A stretch of DNA of 44,366 nt from an uncultured Lachnospiraceae bacterium (GTDB lineage: Bacteria > Bacillota > Clostridia > Lachnospirales > Lachnospiraceae), in the NCBI GenBank assembly GCA_905201915.1, contig CAJKQE010000011.1:1-44366 (forward strand), read 5' to 3'. Shown here in pieces: positions 8,701 to 16,383 of the stretch. Both the position numbers and the translations under genes were made by a program. Position 1 is the stretch's first letter. Every line of letters begins with the position of its first letter. The notes beneath the pieces were generated by a model, which did no database searches, had not been told where the DNA came from, and was given only the letters and a program-made list of their open reading frames with translations.

Positions 8701-10044
8701 CTGTACACTGTCTACGGTTTGATTTTTAATTTTAATGCATTTCATATCCTGACCGCCAATGTCTAAGATACAGTCTACTTCTGGATCAAAAAAGGCAGCA
8801 GCATAGTAGTGAGATACAGTTTCAACTTCTCCTTCATCTAACAGAAGAGCTGCCTTAATTAAAGCTTCTCCATATCCGGTAGAGCAGGAATAGGCAATTT
8901 TAACGCCGGCAGGAAGCTGGCTGTAAATTTCCTGAATGGCTTTGATGGAAGTTGCCAAAGGATTTCCATTATTGTTACTGTAAAAGGAATACAACAAAGA
9001 ACCGTCTTCTCCTACAAGGGCAGCCTTGGTAGTGGTAGAACCTGCGTCAATTCCCAAATAACAGTTTCCGCTGTAAGTATCAAGGGGAGCTGTTTTTACA
9101 TTATAACGGCTTTGACGCTCATTAAAGACATTATATTCCTGTTGAGAAGCAAATAAGGGCTCCATACGGTCAATTTCAAAATCCATTTTAATAGATGCCT
9201 GCAGTTTGTCACGCATGGCAGTAATAGAAAATGCAGGAGCATCTTCTTTTGCGTTTAAAGCAGAACCTATTGCGGCAAATAAGTGCGAATTTTCAGGTAC
9301 AATGGTGTGTTCCTTATCCAGTTTTAAAGTACGGATAAATGCAGCTTTCAGTTCAGAGAGAAAGTGCAGAGGACCGCCTAAAAAAGCTACGTGCCCACGA
9401 ATTGGTTTTCCACAGGCAAGACCGCTGATTGTCTGGTTTACTACAGCCTGAAAAATAGAAGCAGATAGGTCTTCTTTTGTAGCACCTTCGTTAATTAAAG
9501 GCTGAATATCTGTTTTTGCAAAAACACCGCAGCGGGCTGCAATAGGATAAAGAGCTTTGTAGTTTTTCGCATAATCATTAAGTCCCGGAGCATCTGTCTG
9601 TAAAAGAGAAGCCATTTGGTCAATAAAAGAACCTGTACCACCGGCGCAGATACCATTCATACGCTGTTCTACATTGCCATCTTCAAAATAAATGATTTTG
9701 GCATCCTCTCCTCCCAGTTCGATGGCAACGTCTGTTTGAGGTGCCAGTTCTTCTAAGGAGGATGAAACAGCAATTACTTCCTGTACAAACGGGATGGTTA
9801 AATGAGTTGCTAAAGTAAGTCCTCCGGAACCAGTGATAACGGGTATCACGGAAATTTCTCCCATAGTCTGATATGCTTTGTCAAGAAGTCTTGCCAGAGT
9901 ATTTTGAATATCAGCAAAATGCCGCTCATAATCAGCAAACATAATTTGATGTTTTTGATTTAAAATTGCGATTTTTACAGTTGTAGATCCAATATCAATT
10001 CCTAAGGTATAAAAGGTATTTTTAATTTTTTTATCTTCTGACAT
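5791..10044 (-). CDS. Giant 2-hydroxyacyl-CoA dehydratase activase (BadF/HgdC-type, two ATPase domains plus DUF2229-type region)
   Basis: This 1417-aa protein begins with two tandem ASKHA ATPase domains (about 13-265 and 327-590). Each has its own phosphate loop (GIDIGSTTVK and GIDAGSTTTK) and its own pair of cluster cysteines (C133 and C172; C453/C457 and a later RCTVF cysteine). A CKGCTNNC motif follows at about residue 640. The C-terminal half resembles the DUF2229/HgdB-like activase-associated region. Family members use ATP and a [4Fe-4S] cluster to inject low-potential electrons into 2-hydroxyacyl-CoA dehydratases or benzoyl-CoA-type reductases. The start has a GAGGAGG ribosome site and its own promoter. 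No dehydratase subunit lies nearby, so the partner and substrate are unknown. It could be an orphan activator or a self-contained ATP-driven reductase. Confidence 0.88.
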   Translation of the reverse strand: MSEDKKIKNTFYTLGIDIGSTTVKIAILNQKHQIMFADYERHFADIQNTLARLLDKAYQTMGEISVIPVITGSGGLTLATHLTIPFVQEVIAVSSSLEELAPQTDVAIELGGEDAKIIYFEDGNVEQRMNGICAGGTGSFIDQMASLLQTDAPGLNDYAKNYKALYPIAARCGVFAKTDIQPLINEGATKEDLSASIFQAVVNQTISGLACGKPIRGHVAFLGGPLHFLSELKAAFIRTLKLDKEHTIVPENSHLFAAIGSALNAKEDAPAFSITAMRDKLQASIKMDFEIDRMEPLFASQQEYNVFNERQSRYNVKTAPLDTYSGNCYLGIDAGSTTTKAALVGEDGSLLYSFYSNNNGNPLATSIKAIQEIYSQLPAGVKIAYSCSTGYGEALIKAALLLDEGEVETVSHYYAAAFFDPEVDCILDIGGQDMKCIKIKNQTVDSVQLNEACSSGCGSFIETFAKSLNYSVEDFAKAALFAENPIDLGTRCTVFMNSKVKQAQKEGASVADISAGLAYSVIKNALYKVIKVSDASELGKHIVVQGGTFYNDAVLRSFEKIAQCEAIRPDIAGIMGAFGAALIARERYSKDKATSMLPIEKINSLEYKTTMANCKGCTNNCRLTINKFSGGRQYISGNRCERGIGKEKNKEQIPNLYEYKYKRLFSYEPLTADKATRGKVGLPRVLNMFENYPFWYTFFTELGYQVILSPTSTRKIYELGIESIPSESECYPAKMAHGHVSWLIKQGVNYIFYPCIPYERQEFKDSVNHFNCPIVTSYAENIKNNIDELKNPNIRFHNPFLALSSEEIITKRLVEEFPDIPSKEVEKAAHDAWKEMRKCRNDIMRKGEEVLRYLEKTGRRGIVLAGRPYHIDPEINHGIPELITSYGIAVLTEDSVSHLAPIERPLRVNDQWTYHTRLYAAANFVKEKNNLDLIQLNSFGCGLDAVTTDEVNEILSNSGKIYTCLKIDEVNNLGAARIRVRSLIAALKVKEQQKIEREIHPSSIERVSFTEEMRKKYTILCPQMSPIHFNILEAAFNTSGYHLEVLGNGNKEAVDVGLKYVNNDACYPSLMVVGQIMQALQSGKYDLNKVAIIMTQTGGGCRASNYIGFIRRALEKAGMAHIPVISLNLSGLEENPGFKITVKLATRIAYGAVFGDILMKCLYRMRPYEAVKGSANDLHKKWEKRCITFLSGKHVTFSRFNQLCRQMIREFDTLPITNEKKPRVGIVGEILVKFHPGANNHLVELLEKEGAEAVCPDLIDFMCYCFYNMSFKSQYLGFQKSFAQKGKLAIKAIDFIRKAANDEFKKSRHFTPSAQIESLAKMAEPIVSIGNQTGEGWFLTGEMLELIHADTPNIVCIQPFGCLPNHIVGKGVIKAIRKDYPQANIVAVDYDPGASEVNQLNRIKLMLSTAFKKLSND

Positions 10045-10108
10045 TGTCAGAAACCTCCTCTATGTGTGTGTTTCTACTTATTTATATATGTATAAAAAAA
10101 TCAAAGTC

Positions 10109-10137
10109 ATTATACGACAAAATTTTGAAAAAAACAA
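10109..10137 (-). promoter_or_regulatory. Promoter of the activase gene
   Basis: On the minus strand TTGTTT (10132-10137) and a perfect TATAAT (10109-10114) are separated by 17 nt. The site lies 65 nt upstream of the start codon and is divergent from the tgt promoter. Confidence 0.65.
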
Positions 10138-10157
10138 TCGTAAATATTTTACAACCG

Positions 10158-10186
10158 TTGCGTTTAAAATAGGCTTATGATAGAAT
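10158..10186 (+). promoter_or_regulatory. Promoter of tgt
   Basis: TTGCGT (10158-10163) and TAGAAT (10181-10186) are spaced by 17 nt, about 50 nt before the tgt start. Confidence 0.6.
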
Positions 10187-10236
10187 AATCTGTACGACAG
10201 CAAGAAATAAGAGAATAGAAAAAGAGGAAATAATTA

Positions 10237-11373
10237 ATGTATACAGTATTAAAACAGGAAGGCAAAGCCAAAAGAGCTCGTATGGAAACCGTTCATGGAA
10301 CTATTGAAACTCCGGTTTTTATGAATGTGGGAACCGCAGCAGCCATTAAAGGGGCTGTGTCTACTATGGATTTACAGGAAATAAAAACACAGGTAGAACT
10401 TTCAAATACTTATCACCTTCATGTAAGACCGGGAGATAAAGTAGTAAAACAACTGGGTGGTCTTCACAAATTTATGAATTGGGACAAGCCGATTTTGACA
10501 GACTCCGGTGGTTTTCAGGTATTTTCTTTATCAAAATTGAGAAAAATTAAAGAAGAGGGAGTATATTTTAATTCTCATGTAGATGGCAGAAAGATTTTTA
10601 TGGGACCAGAAGAAAGTATGCAAATCCAATCTAATTTAGGTTCTACCATTGCCATGGCATTTGATGAATGTCCTTCCAGTGTTGCCAGCAGAGAATATGT
10701 GCAGGCATCTGTAGACCGTACTACAAGATGGCTTCAAAGATGTAAGGATGAAATGGCAAGATTGAACAGTTTGGAAGATACCGTAAATCCTCATCAGCTT
10801 TTATTTGGAATTAATCAGGGAGCTATTTATGATGATATCCGTATTGCTCATGCAGAAACTATTTCTAAGATGGATTTAGATGGATATGCAGTAGGTGGAT
10901 TGGCAGTGGGAGAAACTCACGAAGAAATGTATCGTATTTTGGATAGTGTTGTACCTCATCTGCCGGTAAATAAGCCAACTTATCTTATGGGAGTTGGAAC
11001 ACCTGCTAATATTTTGGAAGCAGTATCAAGAGGTGTGGACTTCTTTGACTGTGTATATCCAAGCCGAAATGGTCGCCACGGACATGTGTATACAAATTTT
11101 GGCAAAATCAATTTATTTAATGCAAAATACGAATTGGATTCCCGTCCGATTGAAGAAGGATGTCAGTGTCCGGCATGCCGTCATTATAGCAGAGCTTATA
11201 TCCGTCATTTGCTGAAAGCCAAAGAAATGCTGGGTATGCGTTTGTGTGTTCTGCATAATTTATATTTTTATAATACTATGATGGAAGAAATCAGAAATGC
11301 TCTGGATGAAGGGCATTATGAGGAATATAAGCAGAAAAAACTAGAAAGTATGGCAGCAGGTCCTAAGGACTGA
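10237..11373 (+). CDS. tgt: tRNA-guanine transglycosylase
   Basis: This 378-aa cytoplasmic enzyme exchanges guanine 34 of tRNA Asp, Asn, His and Tyr for the queuosine precursor preQ1. Visible hallmarks are TDSGGFQVFS with base-recognition D89, the GGLAVGE loop at about 220-226, and nucleophile D271 in DCVYPSRNGRHGH. The zinc site is C309, C311, C314 and H340. Length and motif order are those of bacterial TGT. The start follows an AGAGGA ribosome site. It lies just before yajC, an arrangement common in bacteria (tgt-yajC-secDF), but secD and secF are not here. Queuosine genes are not adjacent. Confidence 0.97.
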   Translation: MYTVLKQEGKAKRARMETVHGTIETPVFMNVGTAAAIKGAVSTMDLQEIKTQVELSNTYHLHVRPGDKVVKQLGGLHKFMNWDKPILTDSGGFQVFSLSKLRKIKEEGVYFNSHVDGRKIFMGPEESMQIQSNLGSTIAMAFDECPSSVASREYVQASVDRTTRWLQRCKDEMARLNSLEDTVNPHQLLFGINQGAIYDDIRIAHAETISKMDLDGYAVGGLAVGETHEEMYRILDSVVPHLPVNKPTYLMGVGTPANILEAVSRGVDFFDCVYPSRNGRHGHVYTNFGKINLFNAKYELDSRPIEEGCQCPACRHYSRAYIRHLLKAKEMLGMRLCVLHNLYFYNTMMEEIRNALDEGHYEEYKQKKLESMAAGPKD

Positions 11374-11422
11374 AGCTGAGTATAAAAAAAGTATTAAAAT
11401 TGGTGAAATACAGAAAAACCAC

Positions 11423-11451
11423 TTGAAGAAAAGTCGAAAATTGTGTATTAT
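11423..11451 (+). promoter_or_regulatory. Promoter of yajC
   Basis: TTGAAG (11423-11428) and TATTAT (11446-11451) are spaced by exactly 17 nt in the 134-nt tgt-yajC gap, which gives yajC a transcription start of its own. Confidence 0.6.
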
Positions 11452-11507
11452 GACACTAATGTCTATAAGTCTGACAGACAAAGATTATTTTTTCAGGAGG
11501 AAGTAAG

Positions 11508-11816
11508 ATGTTATTATCAGCAGCAGGTGCAGGAAGTATGGTTAGCTTGTTTATACCATTGATTGTATTTTTTCTTTTAATGTATTTTATGATTATGCGC
11601 CCACAGAAAAAAGAACAGCAGAGAGTAAAAAGTATGCTGGCTTCTATGGAGGTTGGGGATAGTATTGTTACAACCAGTGGTTTCTATGGAATTTTAATCG
11701 ACATTACAGAAGAAGATGTTATTGTAGAATTTGGAAATAATAGAAACTGCAGAATTCCAATGAGAAAAGGCGCAATCGCTGAAGTAGAAAAAGCAAGTGA
11801 TGGTGCTGCAGAATAA
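11508..11816 (+). CDS. yajC: Preprotein translocase accessory subunit YajC
   Basis: This 102-aa protein has a single N-terminal transmembrane helix (about 8-30) and then the YajC signature MRPQKKEQQRVKSMLASMEVGD. The small soluble domain has the characteristic GDSIVTTSGFYG and VEFGNNRNCRIPMRKGAI motifs. YajC associates with SecDF-YidC at the Sec translocon. The ribosome site is CAGGAGGAAG. A hairpin with a T-run follows the stop. Confidence 0.93.
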   Translation: MLLSAAGAGSMVSLFIPLIVFFLLMYFMIMRPQKKEQQRVKSMLASMEVGDSIVTTSGFYGILIDITEEDVIVEFGNNRNCRIPMRKGAIAEVEKASDGAAE

Positions 11817-11826
11817 GAGGAATAAG

Positions 11827-11861
11827 AGGTGCTGAAGGATAAAACCTACAGTACCTTTTTT
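11827..11861 (+). terminator. Terminator or attenuator between yajC and sdaAB
   Basis: A 12-bp imperfect stem (11827-11838 with 11845-11856, one G-U and one A-A) is followed by six T residues. It lies only 20 nt upstream of the sdaAB start, leaving no room for a promoter between them. Either sdaAB depends on read-through or the hairpin is a regulated attenuator. Confidence 0.7.
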
Positions 11862-11881
11862 GCATAAAAGGAGATAGAAAT

Positions 11882-12553
11882 ATGGCATTTATCAGTTTAT
11901 TTGAAGTAATTGGTCCTAATATGGTCGGACCTTCCAGTTCTCATACGGCTGGCGCAGCCTCTATGGCTCTTTTAGCAAGAAAGCTTTTTCCCGGAGAAAT
12001 TAAAAGTGTGCATTTTACCTTGTATGGTTCTTTTGCCAGAACTTATCAGGGACATGGTACGGACAGAGCACTTTTAGGTGGAATTATGGGATTTGAAACC
12101 GATGATTTGCGTATTCGTGATTCTTTAAGGCTGGCAAAGGAACAGGGAATTGATTATAGCTTTTCCATTTCAGAGCAGGAAGATACAGCAATTCATCCGA
12201 ATACAGCAGATATGGAGATAGAAGGGACAATGGGTGAAAAGCTCTTTGTTCGAGGTGTTTCCATTGGAGGCGGAAAAGTAAAAATTGTAAAATTAAATCA
12301 GATTGAAGTGGATTTTACAGGAGAATACAGTACCTTAATTGTAAGTCAGACAGATAAGCCGGGAGTTGTAGCCCATATTACACGGGTTTTGAGCGAAGAA
12401 GGGGTAAATATTGCATTTATGCGTTTGTTTCGAGAAGAAAAAGGTGCGGCGGCATTTACGGTAGTGGAATCTGACGAGAAAATACCAGCAGGGGTGTTGG
12501 AGAGGATAAGAGAAAATCCTCTTGTTTCTGATATTACATTGGTGCAATTATAG
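11882..12553 (+). CDS. sdaAB: L-serine dehydratase, Fe-S dependent, beta subunit
   Basis: This 223-aa subunit belongs to the oxygen-sensitive [4Fe-4S] L-serine ammonia-lyase, which converts serine to pyruvate and ammonia. The N-terminal motif FEVIGPNMVGPSSSHTAGA (about 7-25) is diagnostic, followed by the GHGTDRALLGG segment. The C-terminus (about 150-223) is an ACT-type domain (LIVSQTDKPGVVAHITRVL), probably for serine sensing, as known for the two-subunit Firmicute enzymes. The start follows AAAGGAG. The alpha subunit starts 12 nt after its stop. Regulation may involve the hairpin directly upstream. Confidence 0.96.
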   Translation: MAFISLFEVIGPNMVGPSSSHTAGAASMALLARKLFPGEIKSVHFTLYGSFARTYQGHGTDRALLGGIMGFETDDLRIRDSLRLAKEQGIDYSFSISEQEDTAIHPNTADMEIEGTMGEKLFVRGVSIGGGKVKIVKLNQIEVDFTGEYSTLIVSQTDKPGVVAHITRVLSEEGVNIAFMRLFREEKGAAAFTVVESDEKIPAGVLERIRENPLVSDITLVQL

Positions 12554-12565
12554 GAGGAATGGGAA

Positions 12566-13450
12566 ATGGAATTTAACAATGGAGCAGAACTATTGAAACT
12601 ATGCCAGGAGACAGGATTTCCGATTTCTCAGATTATGAAAAAAAGAGAAGTAGAATTTTCTAAAATTTCTGAGACAGAAGTAGAGAAAAAAATGAGAACA
12701 GCTTTAGAAATTATGAGAAATTCTGCAAAAGAACCTTTGAAAAATCCGAAAAAATCTATGGGCGGTTTAATTGGCGGAGAAGCGAAAATGCTTGAAAATT
12801 ACCGATTAAGCGGAAAATCTATCTGTGGAACAGTTTTATCAAAAGCCATTACGTATGCCATGGCAGTTTTAGAAGTAAATGCGTCTATGGGTGTTATTGT
12901 AGCAGCGCCTACAGCAGGGTCTTCTGGAGTGGTTCCCGGTGTGTTGTTTGCTTTGCAGGAAGAATTTGATTTGTCCGATGAGGAATTATTGAATGGGCTT
13001 TATACAGCGGGAGCAGTAGGCTATTTATTGATGCGAAATGCGTCAGTATCTGGTGCTGAAGCAGGATGTCAGGCAGAAGTAGGGGCTGCTTCGGCAATGG
13101 CAGCGGCAGCGGCGGTGGAAATGATGGGAGGAAGTCCTCAAATGTGTCTGTGGGCAGCCACAGGGGCTCTTTCTAATTTATTGGGATTGGTCTGTGATCC
13201 CATAGCTGGTTTGGTGGAAGCGCCTTGCCAAAACCGTAATTCTATTGGTGCATCCAATGCCTTAATCTGTGCGGAACAGGCTCTTGCCGGCATTCATCAG
13301 ATTATCCCCTTTGATGAAATGGCAGAGGCAATGTATCATGTGGGAAGATGCCTTCCTTTTGAATTAAGAGAAAGCGCTTTAGGAGGCTGTGCAGGAACGG
13401 CCAGCGCCTGTGAAAGAAACTGCAAACTATTTAATAATACGGAAGAATAA
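12566..13450 (+). CDS. sdaAA: L-serine dehydratase, Fe-S dependent, alpha subunit
   Basis: This 294-aa catalytic subunit pairs with the upstream beta subunit to deaminate L-serine. Conserved segments include GGLIGGEAKML, APTAGSSGVVPG, GAEAGCQAEVGAA and CDPIAGLVEAPCQNRN. The cysteines in the last two, with a C-terminal one in GGCAGTASACERNC, are the expected [4Fe-4S] ligands. Length is normal for the alpha chain. The ribosome site is TAGGAGGAATGG. A strong terminator follows, so sdaAB-sdaAA is a two-gene unit. It supplies pyruvate, which is also the substrate of IlvB encoded downstream. Confidence 0.96.
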   Translation: MEFNNGAELLKLCQETGFPISQIMKKREVEFSKISETEVEKKMRTALEIMRNSAKEPLKNPKKSMGGLIGGEAKMLENYRLSGKSICGTVLSKAITYAMAVLEVNASMGVIVAAPTAGSSGVVPGVLFALQEEFDLSDEELLNGLYTAGAVGYLLMRNASVSGAEAGCQAEVGAASAMAAAAAVEMMGGSPQMCLWAATGALSNLLGLVCDPIAGLVEAPCQNRNSIGASNALICAEQALAGIHQIIPFDEMAEAMYHVGRCLPFELRESALGGCAGTASACERNCKLFNNTEE

Positions 13451-13456
13451 GGGAAA

Positions 13457-13518
13457 AGAGAGGTATTGCTTAAAAAGAATGGAAACCATAACAAAAAAGC
13501 ATACCTCTCTGTTTTATT
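13457..13518 (+). terminator. Intrinsic terminator of sdaAB-sdaAA
   Basis: AGAGAGGTAT-T-GCTT (13457-13471) pairs with AAGCATACCTCTCT (13497-13510) with a single bulged T, followed by a T-rich tail. Confidence 0.85.
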
Positions 13519-13523
13519 ATTGC

Positions 13524-13557
13524 TTGAATTGTGGTGAAAAAAGGCTTATCATAGTAA
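13524..13557 (+). promoter_or_regulatory. Promoter region of leuB-ilvD-ilvB
   Basis: Two overlapping 17-nt-spaced pairs are possible: TTGAAT (13524) with TATCAT (13547), and TTGTGG (13529) with TAGTAA (13552). The leader to leuB is only about 25-30 nt, too short for a T-box or leader-peptide attenuator. Confidence 0.55.
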
Positions 13558-13588
13558 TAATTTAATTTGAGAAAATGGGGGGACGGAT

Positions 13589-14674
13589 ATGGAATATAAA
13601 ATCGCTTTAATGCCTGGAGACGGAATTGGTCCGGAAATTATAAAAGAAGCCAGAAAAGTACTGGATGCTACAGCAAAAGTCTACGGACATAAATTTTCCT
13701 ATGAAGAGTTGTTACTAGGAGGTGCATCCATTGATGTTTATGGAGAACCATTGACAGATGAAACCATAAAAAAGGCAAAAAGTGCAGATGCCGTTTTAAT
13801 GGGAGCGGTAGGTGCAGATGCTAAAACTTCACCATGGTATCGCCTGTCACCTGAGAAAAGACCGGAAGCAGGACTTTTAAAGTTGCGAAAAGAATTGAAA
13901 CTTTTTGCTAATTTAAGACCGGCATATTTATATGAGGCTCTAAAGGATGCCTGTCCTGTAAAAGAACAATTTTATCAAACAGGAATTGACTTAATGATTG
14001 TAAGGGAGCTTACAGGAGGTCTTTACTTCGGTGAGAGAAAAACTTTTGAAGAAAACGGCATTACAAAGGCAGTAGATACACTTACCTACGATGAAACCGA
14101 AATTCGCAGAATTGCCAAAAAGGCCTTTGAGACAGCCATGAAAAGAAAGAAAAAAGTTACCAGTGTGGATAAGGCAAATGTTTTGGACTCTTCCCGGTTG
14201 TGGAGAAAAATAACAGAGGAAGTGGCAGCTGACTATCCGGAAGTCACTTTAGAGCACATGCTGGTAGATAATTGTGCTATGCAGCTAATCTGCAACCCGG
14301 AACAGTTTGATGTCATTCTCACAGAGAATATGTTTGGGGATATTTTGTCAGATGAAGCAAGTATGCTGACCGGTTCTATTGGAATGTTGCCTTCTGCAAG
14401 TTTAAATGAAACCAGTTTTGGATTGTATGAACCATCACATGGTTCTGCACCGGACATCGCAGGAAAGGGAATTGCAAATCCAATAGCAGCAATTCTATCT
14501 GCAGCTATGCTTTTACGTTATTCGTTTTCTCTGGAAACAGAAGCAAAAGCTATTGAAAATGCAGTAAATGCAGTGTTAAATGAAGGTTATCGGACATCCG
14601 ATATTATGTCAGAAAATATGAAAAAAGTTTCTACAGGAGAAATGGGAGACTTGATTATAGAAAAAATACAGTAA
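13589..14674 (+). CDS. leuB: 3-isopropylmalate dehydrogenase
   Basis: This 361-aa NAD-dependent beta-decarboxylating dehydrogenase catalyses the third leucine-specific step. The N-terminal PGDGIGPEI motif, the RPEAGLLKLRKELKLFANLRPA substrate region, the RELTGGLYFG loop, the DKANVL motif and the metal-binding NMFGDILSDEAS are all present. GSAPDIAGKGIANPIAAI marks the NAD site and distinguishes it from isocitrate dehydrogenase. The ribosome site is unusual: a G-run (GGGGGGACGG) upstream of the ATG. leuA, leuC and leuD are not in the window. The gene is followed 17 nt later by ilvD. Confidence 0.96.
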   Translation: MEYKIALMPGDGIGPEIIKEARKVLDATAKVYGHKFSYEELLLGGASIDVYGEPLTDETIKKAKSADAVLMGAVGADAKTSPWYRLSPEKRPEAGLLKLRKELKLFANLRPAYLYEALKDACPVKEQFYQTGIDLMIVRELTGGLYFGERKTFEENGITKAVDTLTYDETEIRRIAKKAFETAMKRKKKVTSVDKANVLDSSRLWRKITEEVAADYPEVTLEHMLVDNCAMQLICNPEQFDVILTENMFGDILSDEASMLTGSIGMLPSASLNETSFGLYEPSHGSAPDIAGKGIANPIAAILSAAMLLRYSFSLETEAKAIENAVNAVLNEGYRTSDIMSENMKKVSTGEMGDLIIEKIQ

Positions 14675-14691
14675 ATTACAGGAGGAAAGAT

Positions 14692-16362
14692 ATGCGAAGT
14701 GATGCAGTAAGAAAAGGGATGCAGCAGGCACCTCATCGTTCTTTATTTCATGCTTTAGGAATGACAAAAGAAGAAATGGAAAGACCTTTGGTAGGGATTG
14801 TCAGTTCTTATAACGAAATTGTTCCGGGGCATATCAATTTAGATAAAATTGTAAATGCAGTCAAAATGGGGGTTGCCATGGCGGGAGGTACACCGGTGGT
14901 ATTTCCGGCAATTGCAGTTTGTGACGGAATTGCTATGGGACACAGCGGCATGAAATATTCCCTTGTTACCAGAGATTTAATTGCAGACTCTACAGAAGCG
15001 ATGGCAATGGCACATCAGTTTGATGCCCTTGTCATGGTTCCAAACTGTGATAAAAACGTGCCGGGACTTTTAATGGCAGCGGCTCGTATTAACGTACCGA
15101 CTGTCTTTGTAAGTGGCGGTCCTATGCTGGCAGGCAGGGTAAGAGGTGAAAAGAGAAGTCTTTCTTCCATGTTTGAAGCAGTAGGAGCTTACAGTGCAGG
15201 AACTATGACAGAGGAAGATGTAGAAGAATTTGAAAATAATGTATGTCCGACATGCGGTTCCTGTTCCGGTATGTATACTGCCAACAGTATGAACTGTCTG
15301 ACCGAAGTGTTGGGAATGGGATTAAAAGGAAACGGAACCATTCCCGCTGTGTATTCTGAGCGTATAAAGCTGGCAAAACAGGCAGGTATGCAGGTTATGG
15401 AAATGTACCGCAGAAATATACGTCCAAGAGATATTATGACAAAAGAGGCAGTTTTAAATGCTTTAACAGTAGATATGGCACTTGGCTGTTCTACCAACAG
15501 TATGCTTCACCTTCCGGCTATTGCTCATGAAATCGGCTGGGATTTTGATATTACTTTTGCCAATGAAATCAGCGAAAAAACACCAAATCTTTGCCATTTA
15601 GCACCGGCAGGTTATACTTATATGGAAGATTTAAATGAAGCAGGCGGCGTTTATGCTGTTATGAATGAACTGACAAAGAAAGACTTGTTAAATCTGGACT
15701 GCATGACAGTGACAGGAAAAACAGTAGGTGAAAATATTGCCAACTGTGTGAATAAAAATCCGGAGGTTATCCGTCCTGTAGAAAATCCTTATAGTGAAAC
15801 AGGCGGACTGGCTGTATTAACAGGAAATCTGGCACCTGACGGCGGTGTTGTAAAACGGAGCGCTGTCTGTGAAGAAATGATGGTACATGAAGGTCCGGCA
15901 AGAGTGTTTGACTGTGAAGAAGATGCTATTTGTGCAATTAAAGGCGGCGAAATTAAAGCGGGAGATGTAGTGGTCATTCGTTATGAAGGACCAAAGGGCG
16001 GTCCGGGTATGCGTGAAATGTTAAATCCTACTTCAGCCATTGCAGGTATGGGATTAGGTTCCAGCGTTGCATTGATTACAGATGGTCGTTTCTCCGGAGC
16101 GTCAAGAGGAGCATCCATCGGTCACATTTCACCGGAAGCAGCAGTGGGAGGCCCGATTGCACTGGTGCAGGAAGGCGACCGTATTCGTGTAGATATTCCA
16201 AATACCAGACTGGAGCTTCTTGTTTCGGATGAGGAGCTGGAAAAGAGAAGGGCACAGTGGCAGCCAAAAGAGCCGAAGGTAACCACAGGCTATCTGGCAC
16301 GTTACGCATCTATGGTGACCAGCGGAAACAGAGGCGCTGTATTGGAAATACCAAAACAATAA
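14692..16362 (+). CDS. ilvD: Dihydroxy-acid dehydratase
   Basis: This 556-aa Fe-S dehydratase makes the 2-keto acids of valine and isoleucine. The signatures PNCDKNVPGLLMAAARIN (C119) and CPTCGSCSGMYTANSMNCL (C185, C188, C191), and the late GRFSGASRGASIGHISPEA segment, are intact. The N-terminal block reads NEIVPGH, with glycine where the [2Fe-2S] plant and mycobacterial enzymes carry a ligand cysteine. This suggests the oxygen-labile [4Fe-4S] type, as expected in an anaerobe. The ribosome site is AGGAGG. The gene is closely spaced between leuB and ilvB and almost certainly part of one transcript. Confidence 0.97.
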   Translation: MRSDAVRKGMQQAPHRSLFHALGMTKEEMERPLVGIVSSYNEIVPGHINLDKIVNAVKMGVAMAGGTPVVFPAIAVCDGIAMGHSGMKYSLVTRDLIADSTEAMAMAHQFDALVMVPNCDKNVPGLLMAAARINVPTVFVSGGPMLAGRVRGEKRSLSSMFEAVGAYSAGTMTEEDVEEFENNVCPTCGSCSGMYTANSMNCLTEVLGMGLKGNGTIPAVYSERIKLAKQAGMQVMEMYRRNIRPRDIMTKEAVLNALTVDMALGCSTNSMLHLPAIAHEIGWDFDITFANEISEKTPNLCHLAPAGYTYMEDLNEAGGVYAVMNELTKKDLLNLDCMTVTGKTVGENIANCVNKNPEVIRPVENPYSETGGLAVLTGNLAPDGGVVKRSAVCEEMMVHEGPARVFDCEEDAICAIKGGEIKAGDVVVIRYEGPKGGPGMREMLNPTSAIAGMGLGSSVALITDGRFSGASRGASIGHISPEAAVGGPIALVQEGDRIRVDIPNTRLELLVSDEELEKRRAQWQPKEPKVTTGYLARYASMVTSGNRGAVLEIPKQ

Positions 16363-16383
16363 GAGGAAGGGGAGGTTTTGCTT

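Noticed and set aside
13558..13588. T-box or leader-peptide attenuator ahead of leuB-ilvD-ilvB
   Set aside because: The leader is about 25-30 nt and contains no hairpin series, T-box sequence or run of branched-chain codons.
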